Made by a program: the position numbers and the translations under genes. From contig OX387607.1 of NCBI GenBank assembly GCA_947568835.1, positions 15,551,701 through 15,615,700 of the forward strand: a DNA stretch of 64,000 bases, given 5' to 3'. Position 1 is the first letter of the stretch, and every line of letters begins with the position of its first letter. Below, piece by piece: positions 32,421 through 45,300 of the stretch. Under the pieces are notes generated by a model that did not search any database, was not told the origin of the DNA, and saw only the letters and a program-made list of their open reading frames with translations. Origin of the DNA: Protonemura montana (lineage: Eukaryota > Arthropoda > Insecta > Plecoptera > Nemouridae).

Positions 32421-33286
32421 CAGTTACAAATGCAGGCGAAAATTATTTTCCTTTTCGTTTAACAGTTTTTCGATAGCCAGTGAAATATTTGATTGCTAGT
32501 TAACCATTGGATATTCGCAAAATTGCAATATCTTCTTTATTAATAGTGAATACCAGTATCTCGTCGACTTTATCTCTGCAAGTTTGTTGGGGTGAAAATG
32601 CCAAGAAACATAGAATAACTGAGAAGATGAAGAAGCAAGGAGGCTGTGATCATACATTGTTCGTTGTAATAAAACCGATAGATGGCAGGCATTTCCCATT
32701 CTGTTCAATGCAAATATTCAGTGTTCGGTGAAGAAGCGCTTCTCGCCTTTTCTTAGCGAAGTCAACAGGCCGTGGCAGAGTGGATCGTTCTATTCGATCA
32801 GCTTGAATAACTTGCCAACCGGTGGCAAACGGAAATTAACATCAATTTTACATAAAGATGTTAAATCGGGTTAATTTTAGTTTCTACCACTCGCTCGTTA
32901 GAGTGAACATCAGCGATTATCCATTCCAAGTGACCTATTTTCTTCCCAATGTACTAATTCAGACAGAACTTGTAATTAGAGGAAATACCTTCGCAGCTAG
33001 AAGCAAAAATTGCTCGGCAAATTAAGTTTGTTATTTTATTTTTAGTTGACGCTATGTACCTATTACTGCGTGTTCATAATTTATGAGTTTCAGTCGCCAA
33101 TTATTATTGGAAGAGAGAAACGTGCATTGCAAAGCGATGTAGACACATTTTTTTTTGCCACCTAAGTTACCGCGACTAAAGTCATAGAGTGCGCGCTGAA
33201 AATGGTGCTACTCATAAAATATATATTATAAAATACACTTGCTTCTTGTTGATTGTTTCTATAACAGAAAGAATCCAAGTTCTGTT
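32421..33286. other. Intergenic DNA
   Basis: No feature is supported. Overlapping plus and minus open frames near 32496-32731 cancel each other as evidence. Confidence 0.35.
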
Positions 33287-34262
33287 CGGGAGAGAGGGAT
33301 GAAAGTTAAGCAACACTGCGCTGGGTCAGGTATTGGATGGGTGACCATCATACACATGACCAGTTCTGTTCGGGAGAGAGGTTGGAGGAATGAAAGTTAA
33401 GCAACACTGCGCTGAGTCAGGTATTAGATGGGTGACCATCATACACATGACCAGTTCTGTTCGGGAGAGAGGTTGGAGGAATGAAAGTTAAGCAACACTG
33501 CGCTGAGTCAGGTATTGGATGGGTGATCATCATACACATGACCAGTTCTGTTTGGAGGTGTACGGACAATTTGCCAGGCACCTGTTTTAGAGGGGGAGGA
33601 CAATTTGCCAGACAAAGTTGTGGGGGGAGGACAATTTACCACGCGCGTCTTTTTAAACTATTACTATTCGCTATAAGTTGGACGAAATAAATAGATAAAA
33701 TGTTTTCAATCACGATGATAACCATGCGAATATAATTAAATCACAATCTGAATCAAATTAGGTTACAATAATAGTAAACACAAAATTACCATTATTGGCT
33801 ACATAATTATTATATTTATCATTTATTTGCCATTTTGTCCTCTCCACACAGTGAAGCCTGGCAAATTGTCCTCCCCCTCTAAAACAGGTGCCTGGCAAAT
33901 TGTCCGCTGGCAAATTGTCCTACTACCCTGTTCGGGAGAGAGGTTGGAGGGATGAAAGTTAAGCGACACTGTGCTGAGTCAGGTATTGGATGGGTGATCA
34001 TCATACACATGACCAGTTCTGTTCGGGAGAGAGGTTGGAGGGATGAAAGTTAGTACAGCAACTTCATTCGCCTTGCGTATCAACCTCTCGACAGCACGGA
34101 TTTGTGGAGGAATCCTGTTGTTCGCGTTGTACCGTCCTTCGGAAGGGACGTTAAGCCGGTGGTTCCCTTGGTGCTCGTCCTCATAATCATCCGCTCATTC
34201 ACCGACGCCATTAGACCAGTGCCGCATGGCCAGAGGTCAAAACAGTGCGTCGTTTAACACAA
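33287..34262 (+). mobile_element. 5S SINE with at least four 5S blocks, split by a MITE
   Basis: Box-A-like GTTAAGCAACACTGCGCTG words lie at about 33307, 33398 and 33489, and a variant (GTTAAGCGACACTGTGCTG) follows at about 33959 after the inserted element. The body starts near 34047 (GTACAGCAACTTCATTCGCC) and the tail ends with CAGTGCGTCGTTTAACAC at about 34260. The 5S head is not present at the left edge; the copy starts inside a linker (GTTCTGTTCGGGAGAGAG). Confidence 0.87.
33553..33927. mobile_element. 375-bp MITE-like element nested in the 5S block array
   Basis: The arms carry GGACAATTTGCCAGGCACCT and GTTTTAGAGGGGGAGGACAA on the left, with the near-perfect reverse complement at about 33865-33912 on the right. 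The 14-mer GGACAATTTGCCAG is iterated in both arms. The 5S linker word CTGTT is duplicated at both junctions (33548-33552 and 33928-33932), a possible 5-bp target duplication. The interior is AT-rich and non-coding. Confidence 0.8.
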
Positions 34263-35712
34263 TAATCAAGAAATCCAAGTCTGATCCAACCATGTGAGCT
34301 GAACGAGAAAAAAAAGGAAAAAATTGTAGAAATTGGGATAAATTCAAAATTCGAAAATTGTCAGTTTCTCCTAGCAGTAAACATGTACAAAAATCTGAAA
34401 CCTGACAACTGATGTTACGAACTTGGTTGTGATATCCTTGTATAATAAAATAAAATTAAAGTTAATGAAAGAAAATTAAAATGAAACTTTAAAAGTATTA
34501 TTAAATGAGTGGCAGAACCCCTTTCGAGCTTTGCAATTGGTACTTGACATAGAAAATGGTGCCCTCCAATTATAGTGAAAACGAATGTACGCTCAGGAGA
34601 ACTTTAAATATCTTGAATTCCTCGTGTTCCAGGTAACAATTAAAACGGCACGTCAATTTGACGCAAGTGAGCGGTAATTTGCGCCCGACCCTGTTATTCA
34701 GTTCCCAATGCCAGGGAAAATTAAACTGTGAAAAAGCATTTCCCTCACGAGGCTCTAGCGGAAACCATCCCAGTATTGCGAACGCAAGGAACCCGCAGAG
34801 AAGTCGTCTAAAATGTCACCATAAATAATTGAACGCGGTTTAACATTTCGCCAGCTCGCTCCATAAGCTTGGCAAATACCAAATACCACCACAGGCCAAA
34901 CGACAGGGAACTCAATTTGAATTTTTTAAACTGTTTACTCACCTAGACTATAAGCGTGGTGAAGGTATTTCTTTAGTCAAAGAATATGTCAGCACTTGCA
35001 AAGTGGTCTCACGTGATGAATCTAGAAGATAAATTACACTGAAAGTTTGAAATGTGATTATTATAAAGATATTTTTGGGTTAAAAACTTAGGTGTTTTTT
35101 CACTCTTGTGTTGTTTAAGATTTGACCTAAACTGAAACCCCTAACAATTCTGTCTGTCACAAATTAGCGCGTACGCTACAAAAGGTATGCCATGCAGAAT
35201 TCTAGCTGTCAATTTTTTATGTGTTCGTCACAAAGTAAACAATTTGAATCTTTTCGGTATTCATAAAAACCCAAAATGCTAAACATGCATGTTATATTTT
35301 TAACGTCGACTTAAAACTTTGGTTGTACCAGTTATTGAATCACTATCTTTAACGAACCATTTTCAATTTCTAACAGTCAGTTAAAATAGATTAATGATGA
35401 GACAATTCTTTTGTTTTATTTTACTTACATGCCGTTGGTAATTTTGTCGTGTTGAAACGAGTAAAAATTTCCTTTCTGAAGCAAAAATTGCAGCCCTATA
35501 GGCGTACGGGCTAACAAAGGAAAGACAAAGTCAATTGATATTTGTAACAATACTTTGAAACTAAAGAAAAGCCAGAAGAAAAGCCCGGATTACATTTTGT
35601 ACTTTCTCGACTGAAAAGTTTCTTTTCGTATCTCGTGCTCAAAGAATAAAGGTTTCTATCCTAAGACTCTTTCCTAGACTTCATAATGCTTGAAGATAGG
35701 CGTATTGCTTTG
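34263..35712. other. Intergenic DNA
   Basis: No gene is seen. A weak R3-like word (GAACGCAAGGAACCCGCAGA) is at about 34780-34800. Confidence 0.35.
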
Positions 35713-35720
35713 AGTATATG

Positions 35721-36216
35721 CAGTGGTGTAGTCCTACATTTATTTTTTTGGTATACGCTGAGTTATCAGGCTGTGAGTTCCAAATGCCGTGGTTATCACT
35801 AGGTAAGGTTACTGGGAAGGTGTTTCTAATTCTTTACCTTTAGTCTATTCACTAGTTATAGTTCACTAAAACTAAAACTACACTAAAACTACTACTTGGT
35901 GTTGGGGTAGCTGCAATCGCGCTTTCCTCGGGTGGGTTGAATGAGTACGTTGACTGCTTGGAAAAACCATTGCATACCCATCCAGATCATACGAACCGCT
36001 ACCATACACGGACTACCCACTTTTCGGAATAAACTTAACTTTTCGAGTTTTTATAGTGCAGGTTGTAGGGAGATTAAGAATTGTCGTTGCAAAACGCATT
36101 TTGAAGTTTTTCAAAGAGTATTTACTGGGCGTATACCCTGTATATTTATTTTGGGTATACGCTCGGTGTCAAAAAGTGTTTTTGGTATACGGCGTATACC
36201 CTCGACTACACCACTG
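35721..36216. mobile_element. Non-autonomous hAT-type element (496 bp)
   Basis: Perfect 13-bp terminal inverted repeats CAGTGGTGTAGTC ... GACTACACCACTG are flanked by a perfect 8-bp duplication AGTATATG (35713-35720 and 36217-36224). A terminal CAGTG and an 8-bp duplication are diagnostic of the hAT superfamily. Subterminal GGTATACG / CGTATACC words are repeated inside. There is no transposase; the small open frame in the middle is not a gene. Confidence 0.93.
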
Positions 36217-36224
36217 AGTATATG

Positions 36225-39200
36225 ACTAAACATGATTTAAACTTTCTAAGACGTGTACAATGAAAATGGCACAATGATGGATGGAAGAGCAAGGGGTGTC
36301 ATGAATCCGCCCATACCGTGTTTAAGTCCCGCTATCCCAAAATCTCTGGCACACTACATTACAATAAGTTGTAGACTCATGAGCCTACACATAGTTTATT
36401 TAAAAATTTAACCAAGTCTGTCGTAGTAATACGCCACAAATTGAAACATGTCAGTAAACACTTTAAACTTAATAAATTATTTATGAAAATCATGAATTAT
36501 TTATGACAAACGCTACAGAATTACTATGGGCAAAGATGGCAATGCCGTGAAACACCAATCATCGACGCAGTTCTGATCGTTAATTTAGCTGGAAAGTTAT
36601 ATTATATTCACTTAAAGAGTTTTAAAGCATTGTCATTATCCTTGTAAATATTTTAAAATGTGACGTATTCAATAATATGTAAATGTTGTTACTGAAATAA
36701 AACTATTATTATTATCATTATTATCGTGGGCACGTTTGATGATTGCTGAGAATGGTGGGGCAGAATTTTGTTTTTAATCGTTGGCGGGTAATTCAGATTG
36801 TTGGGGTGTGAGAGATTTAGCGTCCGTTGGTAAAATTTGGGACAATTTAGCAACCTGTAATAGGGAAATCTCTTTAAATTTGAAATTGTTCTTTTTTTTT
36901 GTGAGAAAATAATGAATACGTATTTTTTTATTTTCTTCTAAATCCAATTTTGAATAAAATATACCTGTTTAAAATGTTTGCGTTTGAGTCTCGTACGAAA
37001 ACGAGGGTCGCCATTTTTTATGACATGAAGTGAAATCTGACGTCAGTATGACGTCAAAAAAAGTCAAAAAAACAGAAGCGAACGCAAAGGATACAACAAA
37101 ATGACGTCAGAACTACCTGTAGTTAATCACAGCCCGTTTTCATCCCGCCACGAGAATTCATATTTTAGCCATTCTTAAAACAAATAGAAATAGGAAAGTA
37201 AGTTATGATCGGATTGTAAAAAGAAAAAATACATCAGATTTTATTTAAAATGCGTATTTGAATACAATGATAATAATTAAATAATAATCTAAATGAGATT
37301 TCCCTATTGTGCTGGTGACGAGGATTGGTATTGTTAGAAAATTAGCATCGCAATTCTCTTGACAGAGGCATGAAAGTCGTTTTATTTTGTCAAACGATAA
37401 TGATATTCTTAAAGATGAATGGGATTCAAATTTTTAAATAATTTGGTTTCATGTTCTAAATACTGCGGCTAATTGCCAACCTTTGTACCGATATTCTCCG
37501 TTTAATGTCTACTCAAATTTCAAGTTTTTTTTTTGTTGTTGTTTTACTAACGAGATAATCGCTCGTTATTAACACCTTTATCACTTGTTTACCAAAGTTC
37601 AAAGCGTAAAAGTTCAAAGACTTAAGCGAGGTCATAAAAATATCTTCATCGCACGCAAAAATTGTGCAAATCAAGCAGTTCGCTAGTCAGTATGATTGCT
37701 GGGAGATTTGAGAGTTGCTAACATTTTCTTTGGTAAGTAAATTGGCCAGTGGCTGTGAAAGATTCACAAGAAATTCTAATCGACAGGGAGCAAGGACTGC
37801 AGAGCTAGGGTGTAAAGTTTTATTAATCTTTGGGAACCAATTCAAAAACTATTTAACCACAAATTACACAACTCGTTTGTTTCTATTTTTTAAGCGAGTA
37901 ATCTTGTCAAATTAGATGAACTTTCAGAACCTCTCAAAATCTGTTCCTTACAAACATTTGCAATATAAAAAATAAATACAATGTAATTTTCTCATTTCTG
38001 AAACCAAATATTGCCTTCTTATTTCATTATTTTCTTCATAATTTAAAAGATCTCTTCTTTACACATTTTGTTTAAAATAATATAATAAAAATCACTCATA
38101 TGATAAATTTATTTTTATTACTGCTTTTAATTAATTGAGATATGAGTCTGCAAATGCAATCAAATAGTTTTACAGAGCAACTCTGTACATTTCTTGAAAT
38201 TTTCTTGGTTTTTCTGTCTAAATTCTATAAAGCTGCTCATATACGAAGCAAAGCCATAAAGGTACAATCATCGGTTAGCTTGTGCGAGCTGAGGCCCAAT
38301 ATTATATGCCTGTAAGATCACCGATCTAATGACCACTCTCAAATCAATGTGGAAATAATAACTCAATTACAACACCTCTGAACCTTGAAGCAAACAATCT
38401 ATACGAAAATACTAATTAAAAACAAATAAACCCAATATACTTAAAGAGAAAAACAATACAAATACTACTTTCCAAATAGAGTAACGACATTTTTCTTTAG
38501 AAAAACCTGCGTAAAAGCGGATCCTCGTTTTATTTTTGGTACCAAAAATGTTTGGGAACAAAAAATATCGCTAAACATTTTATTGAATGAGTGGCTTTAT
38601 TGATAATTCCAAAATGTAAATCAAGTTTTTTTAAGCAAAGAAAAAACGCTACCAATTGGCAATACTTTCTCCACCAGCAACGACATGTTATGCACGCACC
38701 TCGTCTTTACTTATTGTATTTACAGGTGAAGAACCATCTTTACTTAAACAGAACACACATGAACCTCCAGCTATTGTCAAATTAATTAGGAACTGAATTA
38801 ATACCCCAAAACTAATTTCAGCTTAAAATCGTATACCTATATGTCACAATAACCATTGCACTATTAAAGAGACAAACTGAAAGCAAGACTGATATTGTGC
38901 TGCGAATTATAGGCACGACATTGTCTTAGCAAGATTATTATTTCGTTTATCACAAAGAGAAATTGATTTAAGACGATCCTAAGCGAAGACGTGCTGAAAA
39001 TTCAATTACGACCGTGCGTAGACGTGAGTCAACTTTGTAGACTCTTGAAGAGGATTGATATCGCGGGTTAATTGCATTGGAGAACTCGCGGTGTCACTTG
39101 CTGGAAACCAAACTGAATATAAAATCGCTCCAAAGAATTTCATAAGAGATTAAAAAAAAAAAAGAGAAAAAAAAGGGAAATTGGATATATCCTTTTGATT

Positions 39201-39639
39201 TGAGTTATGTAATCCGTTTAGACGATCAATATATATGCTAGCTAGTCTGTGAATGTTGGTCTTGCCACTTTACCATTCATTGTCAGAACTAGATTTATTG
39301 GCTAACGTTGAAAACGTGGATGGAGATTTTCAGATTCGGTGCCAGTTAGCTAGAGATATCGCCAATAGAAACGCTATTGAGTAATAACGCTTATAAAACA
39401 AGCATAAAAAGTTTGACATGTAAGAGGTTATTGCTCTTGAGATGTCAGACTTGTTTCTAGGTTTTCTACATTGCTGATAATCTCGGGCTGCGACATATCG
39501 AGATGTGTTTCGTGACTTTTCGTTTTTGTGTACATCTGAATAGCAAAGCAAGTAGGAGGACATTTTGTAAACATCTGTTTTGCCTGCAATAAATGATTTG
39601 ATGTCAATGAAACTGTGATCTCAATAAGGTTGATGGTCT
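36225..39639. other. AT-rich intergenic DNA
   Basis: No gene or family repeat. (TTA)n-like tracts lie near 36705-36725. A cluster of GACGTCA words at 37038-37110 (GACGTCAGTATGACGTCAAA, ATGACGTCAG) resembles CRE-type sites, but nothing nearby is an identifiable promoter. Confidence 0.35.
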
Positions 39640-39810
39640 GGATTCACAAAACAGATTTGAAGCTTAACCTCGATAAACTTGGGTATAAAGTCGTTATCAC
39701 CATTGAAACAACACAAGATAATCTTGAAACGCAGTCATGTGATTGGTTGATTATCTTTTAGCTCGGATACTTAACTTAAGCTTTGCTTTGTGGATCTGGG
39801 AAATTGAAGC
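39640..39810. mobile_element. Possible decayed MITE
   Basis: CTGGATTCACAAAACA and GAAGCTTAACCTCG near 39640-39670 face TTAACTTAAGCTTTGC and TTTGTGGATCTGG near 39770-39800 in inverted orientation. The match is imperfect and no target duplication is clear. Confidence 0.35.
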
Positions 39811-41392
39811 AACATTTTCTATTTTTGCAGATGATTTTAGAAAGAGTGGGGAATTTTTGAGATAGTTTTATTTAATTTTTGGTTAAACAAATAGCTTTTC
39901 GTGGCAAACTATCAAGAAAACACCAACTTTACTCAGATCGTTTGCTTTTCCGTGTTAATTTCAATGACGTTGCAAAAATGTAAGATTTAACATGTAATTT
40001 AAGTTGGTTAGTGAATAATAAAATATAAAATGCATTATAATTATAATTATAATGATAATGACAGTCATTCCTTAATAAATTGAACATAAACATTGATAAA
40101 TAGCAAGGCCAGAATATTACCAATAATCTTTGGTTTAATAAAGAACTAGATTTAACTAATTTAAGTCAATTTTACAACACAGTACAACTAACTAACAATA
40201 ACTTCATTATTATAAATTTAAAAAGTTTGCTGATCACGACTACGATTACGATAAACGAATACTGTAAAATTAGTCAATCTTGAAAAACAAGTTCAATTGA
40301 ATAATTTTAAAAATAAATAAAAAATATTTGCTATCATTTATTTTATTTTTATTTATTTATTTGGCTAGGTGTCAGGTACATAGTAATTTTATGAGCCTTA
40401 ATTTAACGTAATTTAGACATAGATGATGTATATCATAGATGATGATATAGATTTATTTATTTTTAATACCTATGTTTAAACATGGTTGAACTATTTGTCA
40501 ATAATCAACAGCGAATATCCAAACACATATTTATAATTTATTAGGAACGAGTTGGGTGCGTGGGTCACCGACTCAATTAAATATTATAATCTTAGACAGC
40601 CAAATAAAAATATCGCAAACAGCATCCCAACTCGCCAAACTCGCCAAACGGCCGCTAAACGACTAAATTATCTACGAATTTAATCTCATTCATAATTTAG
40701 CGCGCGCGATTGATCGAAACCGATTAACCGAATACCAATCAAACGCACTGGATTAACGCAGATCACCATGAACCTGTTCAAAAGCGATTCACGCACCACG
40801 CATGCGTACGACGCAATTACAGGGATAATTATCAAGACCCAGTCGAAGTAATCATTGAATTGTATCCACCCCAACCCCTCCCATTATCTCGATACAGATG
40901 CGAGTGCGATCGATTAAAGTCTCATCATGCAAGGTAAGCATTTCTCTTCTCCCGTGAACCTGTAGTCGTTACCCACCGATTTCATCCATAACGGATCTGT
41001 GAAACAATGAATATAAATTGTGTGGCTCTAAACGTGGATAGCGGCGGTAACTGAAATTGCGGGTACGGAAATGTCGGAGCCAGTTTTGCCGGTGTATTTA
41101 CTCAGGTCTTTTAATAGGTGAATACAAAATCATTGATGTTGTGTAATGGGGCTTTAACTGTGCTGATTACATTTATTTACGAAAGCTCGTTTTGATGTAA
41201 ACCCACCGATTTAGCATCGACTAATAGTAATCTCATAGTAAAAACGTGAGAGTTTTTTTTACCAGTATTTCCATTGATTTTACCAATTTCCGTGTGGTAC
41301 CGAACATTTTTTCTGGTTTCATGCCCTCTGCCTCTCGCCCAGAGGGTGCAAAGGTGAAACTCCTAGTGCCTATATGATTTTACACGCACCTA
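39811..41392. other. AT-rich intergenic DNA
   Basis: Includes short ATAATTATAATTATAAT and TTATTTATTTATTT-like runs near 40035 and 40340-40360 and a local ATAGATGATG duplication near 40420. No gene is seen. Confidence 0.35.
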
Positions 41393-41610
41393 ACGTTCGG
41401 TGTTGATAACACCGCTTCTAGTTGATCGCCGAGTTGGGAAAACTGGTTTGTTAGTTTGGTTAGTTGGGAGAGTTTGGTTTGTTGGGAGAGTTTGGTTTGT
41501 TGGGAGAGTTTGGACGTATGATATTTAAAACAACTTCACTCCACTTGCTCCTTCTCGACAGCATGGCTTTGTGGAGCAATCCTGTTGCGAGTGCTCTACG
41601 TTGAACTGGA
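41393..41610 (+). mobile_element. Highly decayed 5S SINE
   Basis: GTTCGGTGTTGATAACACCG and a following GATCGCCGAG echo the 5S head. Then GTTGGGAGAGTTTGGTTT is iterated three times in place of the 5S blocks, and finally TTCTCGACAGCATGGCTTTG / TGGAGCAATCCTGTTGCG matches the SINE body. The order is preserved although the sequence is heavily diverged. Confidence 0.55.
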
Positions 41611-42454
41611 TTCTACGTTGTATCATTTTATATTACATTTTTATCACAAAAAAAATGTGTTACATCCACCGCAATCTAAAAGAAGGGTCATAGTGTCACT
41701 CAATACGCTCATCCTTCAAAAAGACGAAGACCTAGAGGTATGCAGCTCTGCAAAAATCTCCTCAAGACATTCTTCTCGAGTTTTTCGAAGTGGTCAAATA
41801 TCAAATATCTATGTGGACATTCCACAAATCTCTGTCACGCTCTAAGAGTGCTTCGATTAGATGCGATTTTGAGACGCTAGTGACAGATTAAAATGAACCC
41901 AACGATATCGACTTCACAGCTGAGTGTAATGCACAATTGCGCCGTGCATTGCAAGAAAAGATACGCCCTCAGAGTTAAAGAAAAATGAAGGGTCCTTGTA
42001 TCGTCCCCGTGTTCACTTGGGTTTTTACTTGATCGTCGACAACAATATTACTTGTAAGAACATCAATATCTCGCAGGAATATCGTAGATCATGGTCACGC
42101 TTTAAAATTTTCCCAAGTTTCGATAGCAAGAACGTCTATTTAGAGCATTGACAAACTCCTTGAAAAGCTCATTAAATAACTTCGCTACCCACTGTCGAAA
42201 AACAGCTCTAATATGTTCATTTTATAATTGTTAATTAAATTAAAGCGGTTGACTAACACATTCAAAATAACTTAATTGTAGAGGAATCTTGTAAATGATC
42301 GTAGCTTCTCTGTTATGTTCAATACGGTTCTTTGTCAAAGTGTGTTCAAAAAAATCCTGGGTATTTCTGCGCGAGAGCATGAAAGCTTCTTACAGCCCTT
42401 GTAATACCGAGCTCTATAAAGTTGTAATGATCTATCCCCTGGGAATCACTGGGA
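41611..42454. other. Intergenic DNA
   Basis: No supported gene. The open frame at 41585-41845 starts inside the decayed SINE and has no domain. Confidence 0.35.
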
Positions 42455-42688
42455 ATGTCTGGAACGAGGTCGGTAGACGCAAGCCATCAGATTCATCGCA
42501 AGAGAAGCTCGGCAAGTGAACGCGTTTACACGAGACGAGACGACGAACATCTCCCGAGATCCGATCATGACGAAGTGACGGCCGAATTCAATTACCAGAA
42601 AACGTCCCGGAAATGCGTAGTTACCTTGTGCGACGTGGTGCTGGGATTAATCTTGTGCCTGGAATGTGTTGGGACCTTCAAGTGCTGA
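42455..42688 (+). CDS. Possible small ORF or terminal exon, unrecognised (77 codons)
   Basis: I do not recognise this product. The frame starts at ATG 42455 and ends at the stop at 42686-42688. It is clearly GC-richer than both flanks. Its N-terminal two thirds are charged (HRKRSSASERVYTRRDDEHL) and its C-terminal 25 residues are hydrophobic and cysteine-rich (CVVTLCDVVLGLILCLECVG). An AATAAA lies near 42808. It could be the last exon of a gene further left or a small membrane-associated peptide. No splice acceptor is decisive and no homologue is known to me, so it may be spurious. Confidence 0.22.
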   Translation: MSGTRSVDASHQIHRKRSSASERVYTRRDDEHLPRSDHDEVTAEFNYQKTSRKCVVTLCDVVLGLILCLECVGTFKC

Positions 42689-44690
42689 TATGGTGACAGA
42701 ATAACTTACCACTCGGTGATCGATTTTCATGATGGATTACTTTTTGAATCTTTTGACATGAAAATATGTTTTGTTGGGTTATTTAGATTTATTTTAATTT
42801 ACAGTTTAATAAATCTCGTATAATCGCAATACGTGACATGTATTTTCATGTATTGATTGACTTATTTATGTTTGATTTGTTACTTATCTAAAATATCCCG
42901 TGCAATCCAGCGACAAGAACCGAAAAGTTGAATTCAAACAAAAAAATCCTTGGCCGTACGAAGAAAGAAGATGTTACTGACAAAATTGTACAATAAAGAG
43001 ATTTAAAAACCAACAAAAAATGGGTCGAAGATAATGGAATCCTGATTCAGACATAAAGAAAACAATGGGTCGTTAATTTGACGTCTGTAGCTGATGTTTT
43101 CTTCCTTTGGGCTGCTTGACTGAGTAAGTTTGAATCGTTTTGTTCGAATCGTTTTGTACCGTCAAGAACACTTGTTAACTTAATTAATAACCCGTTGCTC
43201 AGTGCAGCGCTAAGACAATTACTATGAAATTACAAAATCTTTAGATGAGGTTATTGAAAATGGCATGTTTCTCGAGGAACAATTCTAGAACTAAAAACAG
43301 TTCACTTTAAATTATGAGTATCGAATTGCCATTTAGAGACCCGTTAAACTTGCACGGTTTGGACAAGAAATCTTGGCATGCTGAATTCGTGGGGTAATGA
43401 TTTCCTCTGTTGGGAACTTAATTCAAACTTAATGTTTGCTCTAAGTGTAAGATCCATTGGCCAGGAAGCAACTTGAACAATGTTCTGAAGCCTTAACGTA
43501 CCGTTAGTGAATCACGCTTAAATCTTTGAATGGATTAAATTTTAACGCCAAAGATAGGGAGGTCATTCGATGAGTTTCGCAGCTTGGTTTTCATTGGTCT
43601 GTTTTAACTATCACTTGTCAACTACAAAGACAAACACCAACCACTAGTAGAAGGACAATTACCAGTAGGTCAACGATGTAAATTATTAAATAAAACTAGT
43701 CACTTTTAAGTTAGCCAGATTCGGTGATACACACATTTATTCCACTAGTGTTTGACTGGAGCATATTAATTAAATCTGTTATAGCTTTCTTATGGCACAA
43801 CGGCTAAATTAAATAAAATACTTGCTCACAATCCTACTTCAACAACAGCTGCAACTCTTCTCTAATTGCCAGTTGACATTCTTAAAGCCACCCGGAGGAT
43901 TTTTAAATTTTGTATTTTTGTTTTGCTTGTAAATTACTTCAATATCTTAGGAGTGTTATTCACTGACCACAGATTGATAATTGTGATTATTTTTTCCACA
44001 GAAAATTATTCGGTTCGTCCATTTATTACTTTATTCTGCTCAAAAGCCACGTTTTCAAGCGAAATCAACCCAACTTTTGGTCCTACTTTTCAATTGCTTC
44101 TAAATTTCTTGCCCCTTCGAATATCCCTCTTTTTTAAACGGATGTTTGTTTATTTTTGCATCCACATTGCATCTGAACACACAGGAATGCATTCGAAGTA
44201 TTTGGAAGGCTGTGAGTTTCCGGTTCCGTCATCGAGGTGTTAGCAAGTTTCGCTATTCTCCTACTTTCAGTTTGATCGTGCTTTTTTTTAGCAAAGTTTC
44301 TTAAAAAAATACCTTGTATTGGTAAAATATTTAAGAAAATTCTCTCTTGTCGTCTTTCTCAAGAAGCAAAGCAAAGCAAGAGATCGAAGAAACACCACTA
44401 GTAGATACTTAGCTCGCAAAATTTAGAACGCGATCAACAGGCACCCAGTCAACATATCTCATCCACGAAAGAACCTACAAAACTCATAAGCCTCCAATAA
44501 CACGCAATTGCTCGACTTTAAATTAAGAATCCCTCCCATTTAATTCCTCACTTTTTAACACCTAAACGTACAACGAAACCCCGTAATTATTTCAGGGATA
44601 AAAAAAGGACCAGACCAGCCATCTAACTGCCATAGAACAGAATTTTTTCCCAGCTTTGAAAAAAATCTAACAACTAGAAACAAAATTGGC
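42689..44690. other. Intergenic DNA
   Basis: No repeat family or gene is recognised. The 125-codon plus-strand frame at 43866-44243 is rich in Phe, Ile and Leu, as expected of AT-rich random DNA. Confidence 0.35.
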
Positions 44691-45300
44691 CTCGAATTAT
44701 TTGCGTGAAAATGAAGGAAAGGAACATCCTTGCATTTTTCACAAAAGATAAAGTAATTGACAAGCTATCGATCCGTGATAGTTTTATTGTTTGGCCCTGG
44801 ACAAAAAAAGGGTAGCATTTACACAAATTGCGTTTTAATTTATTTGCTCGGAAATGAAGCGGGGTACATCCTTGAATTTTTCACTAAATGTAAACAATTC
44901 CCGTGTGCTTAAAATGGCAGGCAGATATTTCGGTTGTAGAGAGAATACTTTTACCTCATTCCAGGTAATTACTTGTAAATCTAGCTTGCGATGGATCCCC
45001 GTTTGCTATTCAAGTACTTGTTATTTCCCCCGCATTTTCAACCTAACCCGATGGCAGGTTGAATAGGTCGCTTCTCTATCATCAACATATGGACGTACCG
45101 AGTTCGAATCCTAGCCGTTCCGTATTTTTTCTTTATAAATCGGTGACTTGACTTAATTATTATCGACAATTTTCATCACTTGTTTAGTAATAAATCCTCC
45201 TACACACATACTTGTCCTCGTAGAGCTGTTGTATGGTCGAAGTCTACGGTGCGAGCAGTCCGCGGTACGGTTCCCGGCTCTTGCAACTTTTAGGACCCTA
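44690..45300 (+). repeat. Flank of the composite array: local duplication and two tRNA-like remnants
   Basis: An approximately 60-bp segment is duplicated about 143 bp apart (TTATTTGCGTGAAAATGAAG at 44697, TTATTTGCTCGGAAATGAAG at 44840; each is followed by CATCCTTG.ATTTTTCAC). Downstream, 45053-45122 contains a box-B-like GAGTTCGAATCCT and 45222-45290 has AGAGC...GCTCT ends around GGTACGGTTCCCGG. Both look like decayed tRNA-like modules of the kind repeated in the array to the right. Confidence 0.45.

Noticed and set aside
35941-36225. 94-codon ORF
   Set aside because: Lies within the non-autonomous hAT element and runs through its right terminus.
43866-44243. 125-codon plus-strand ORF
   Set aside because: Composition (Phe/Ile/Leu) is as expected from AT-rich DNA. 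No domain or splice signals.
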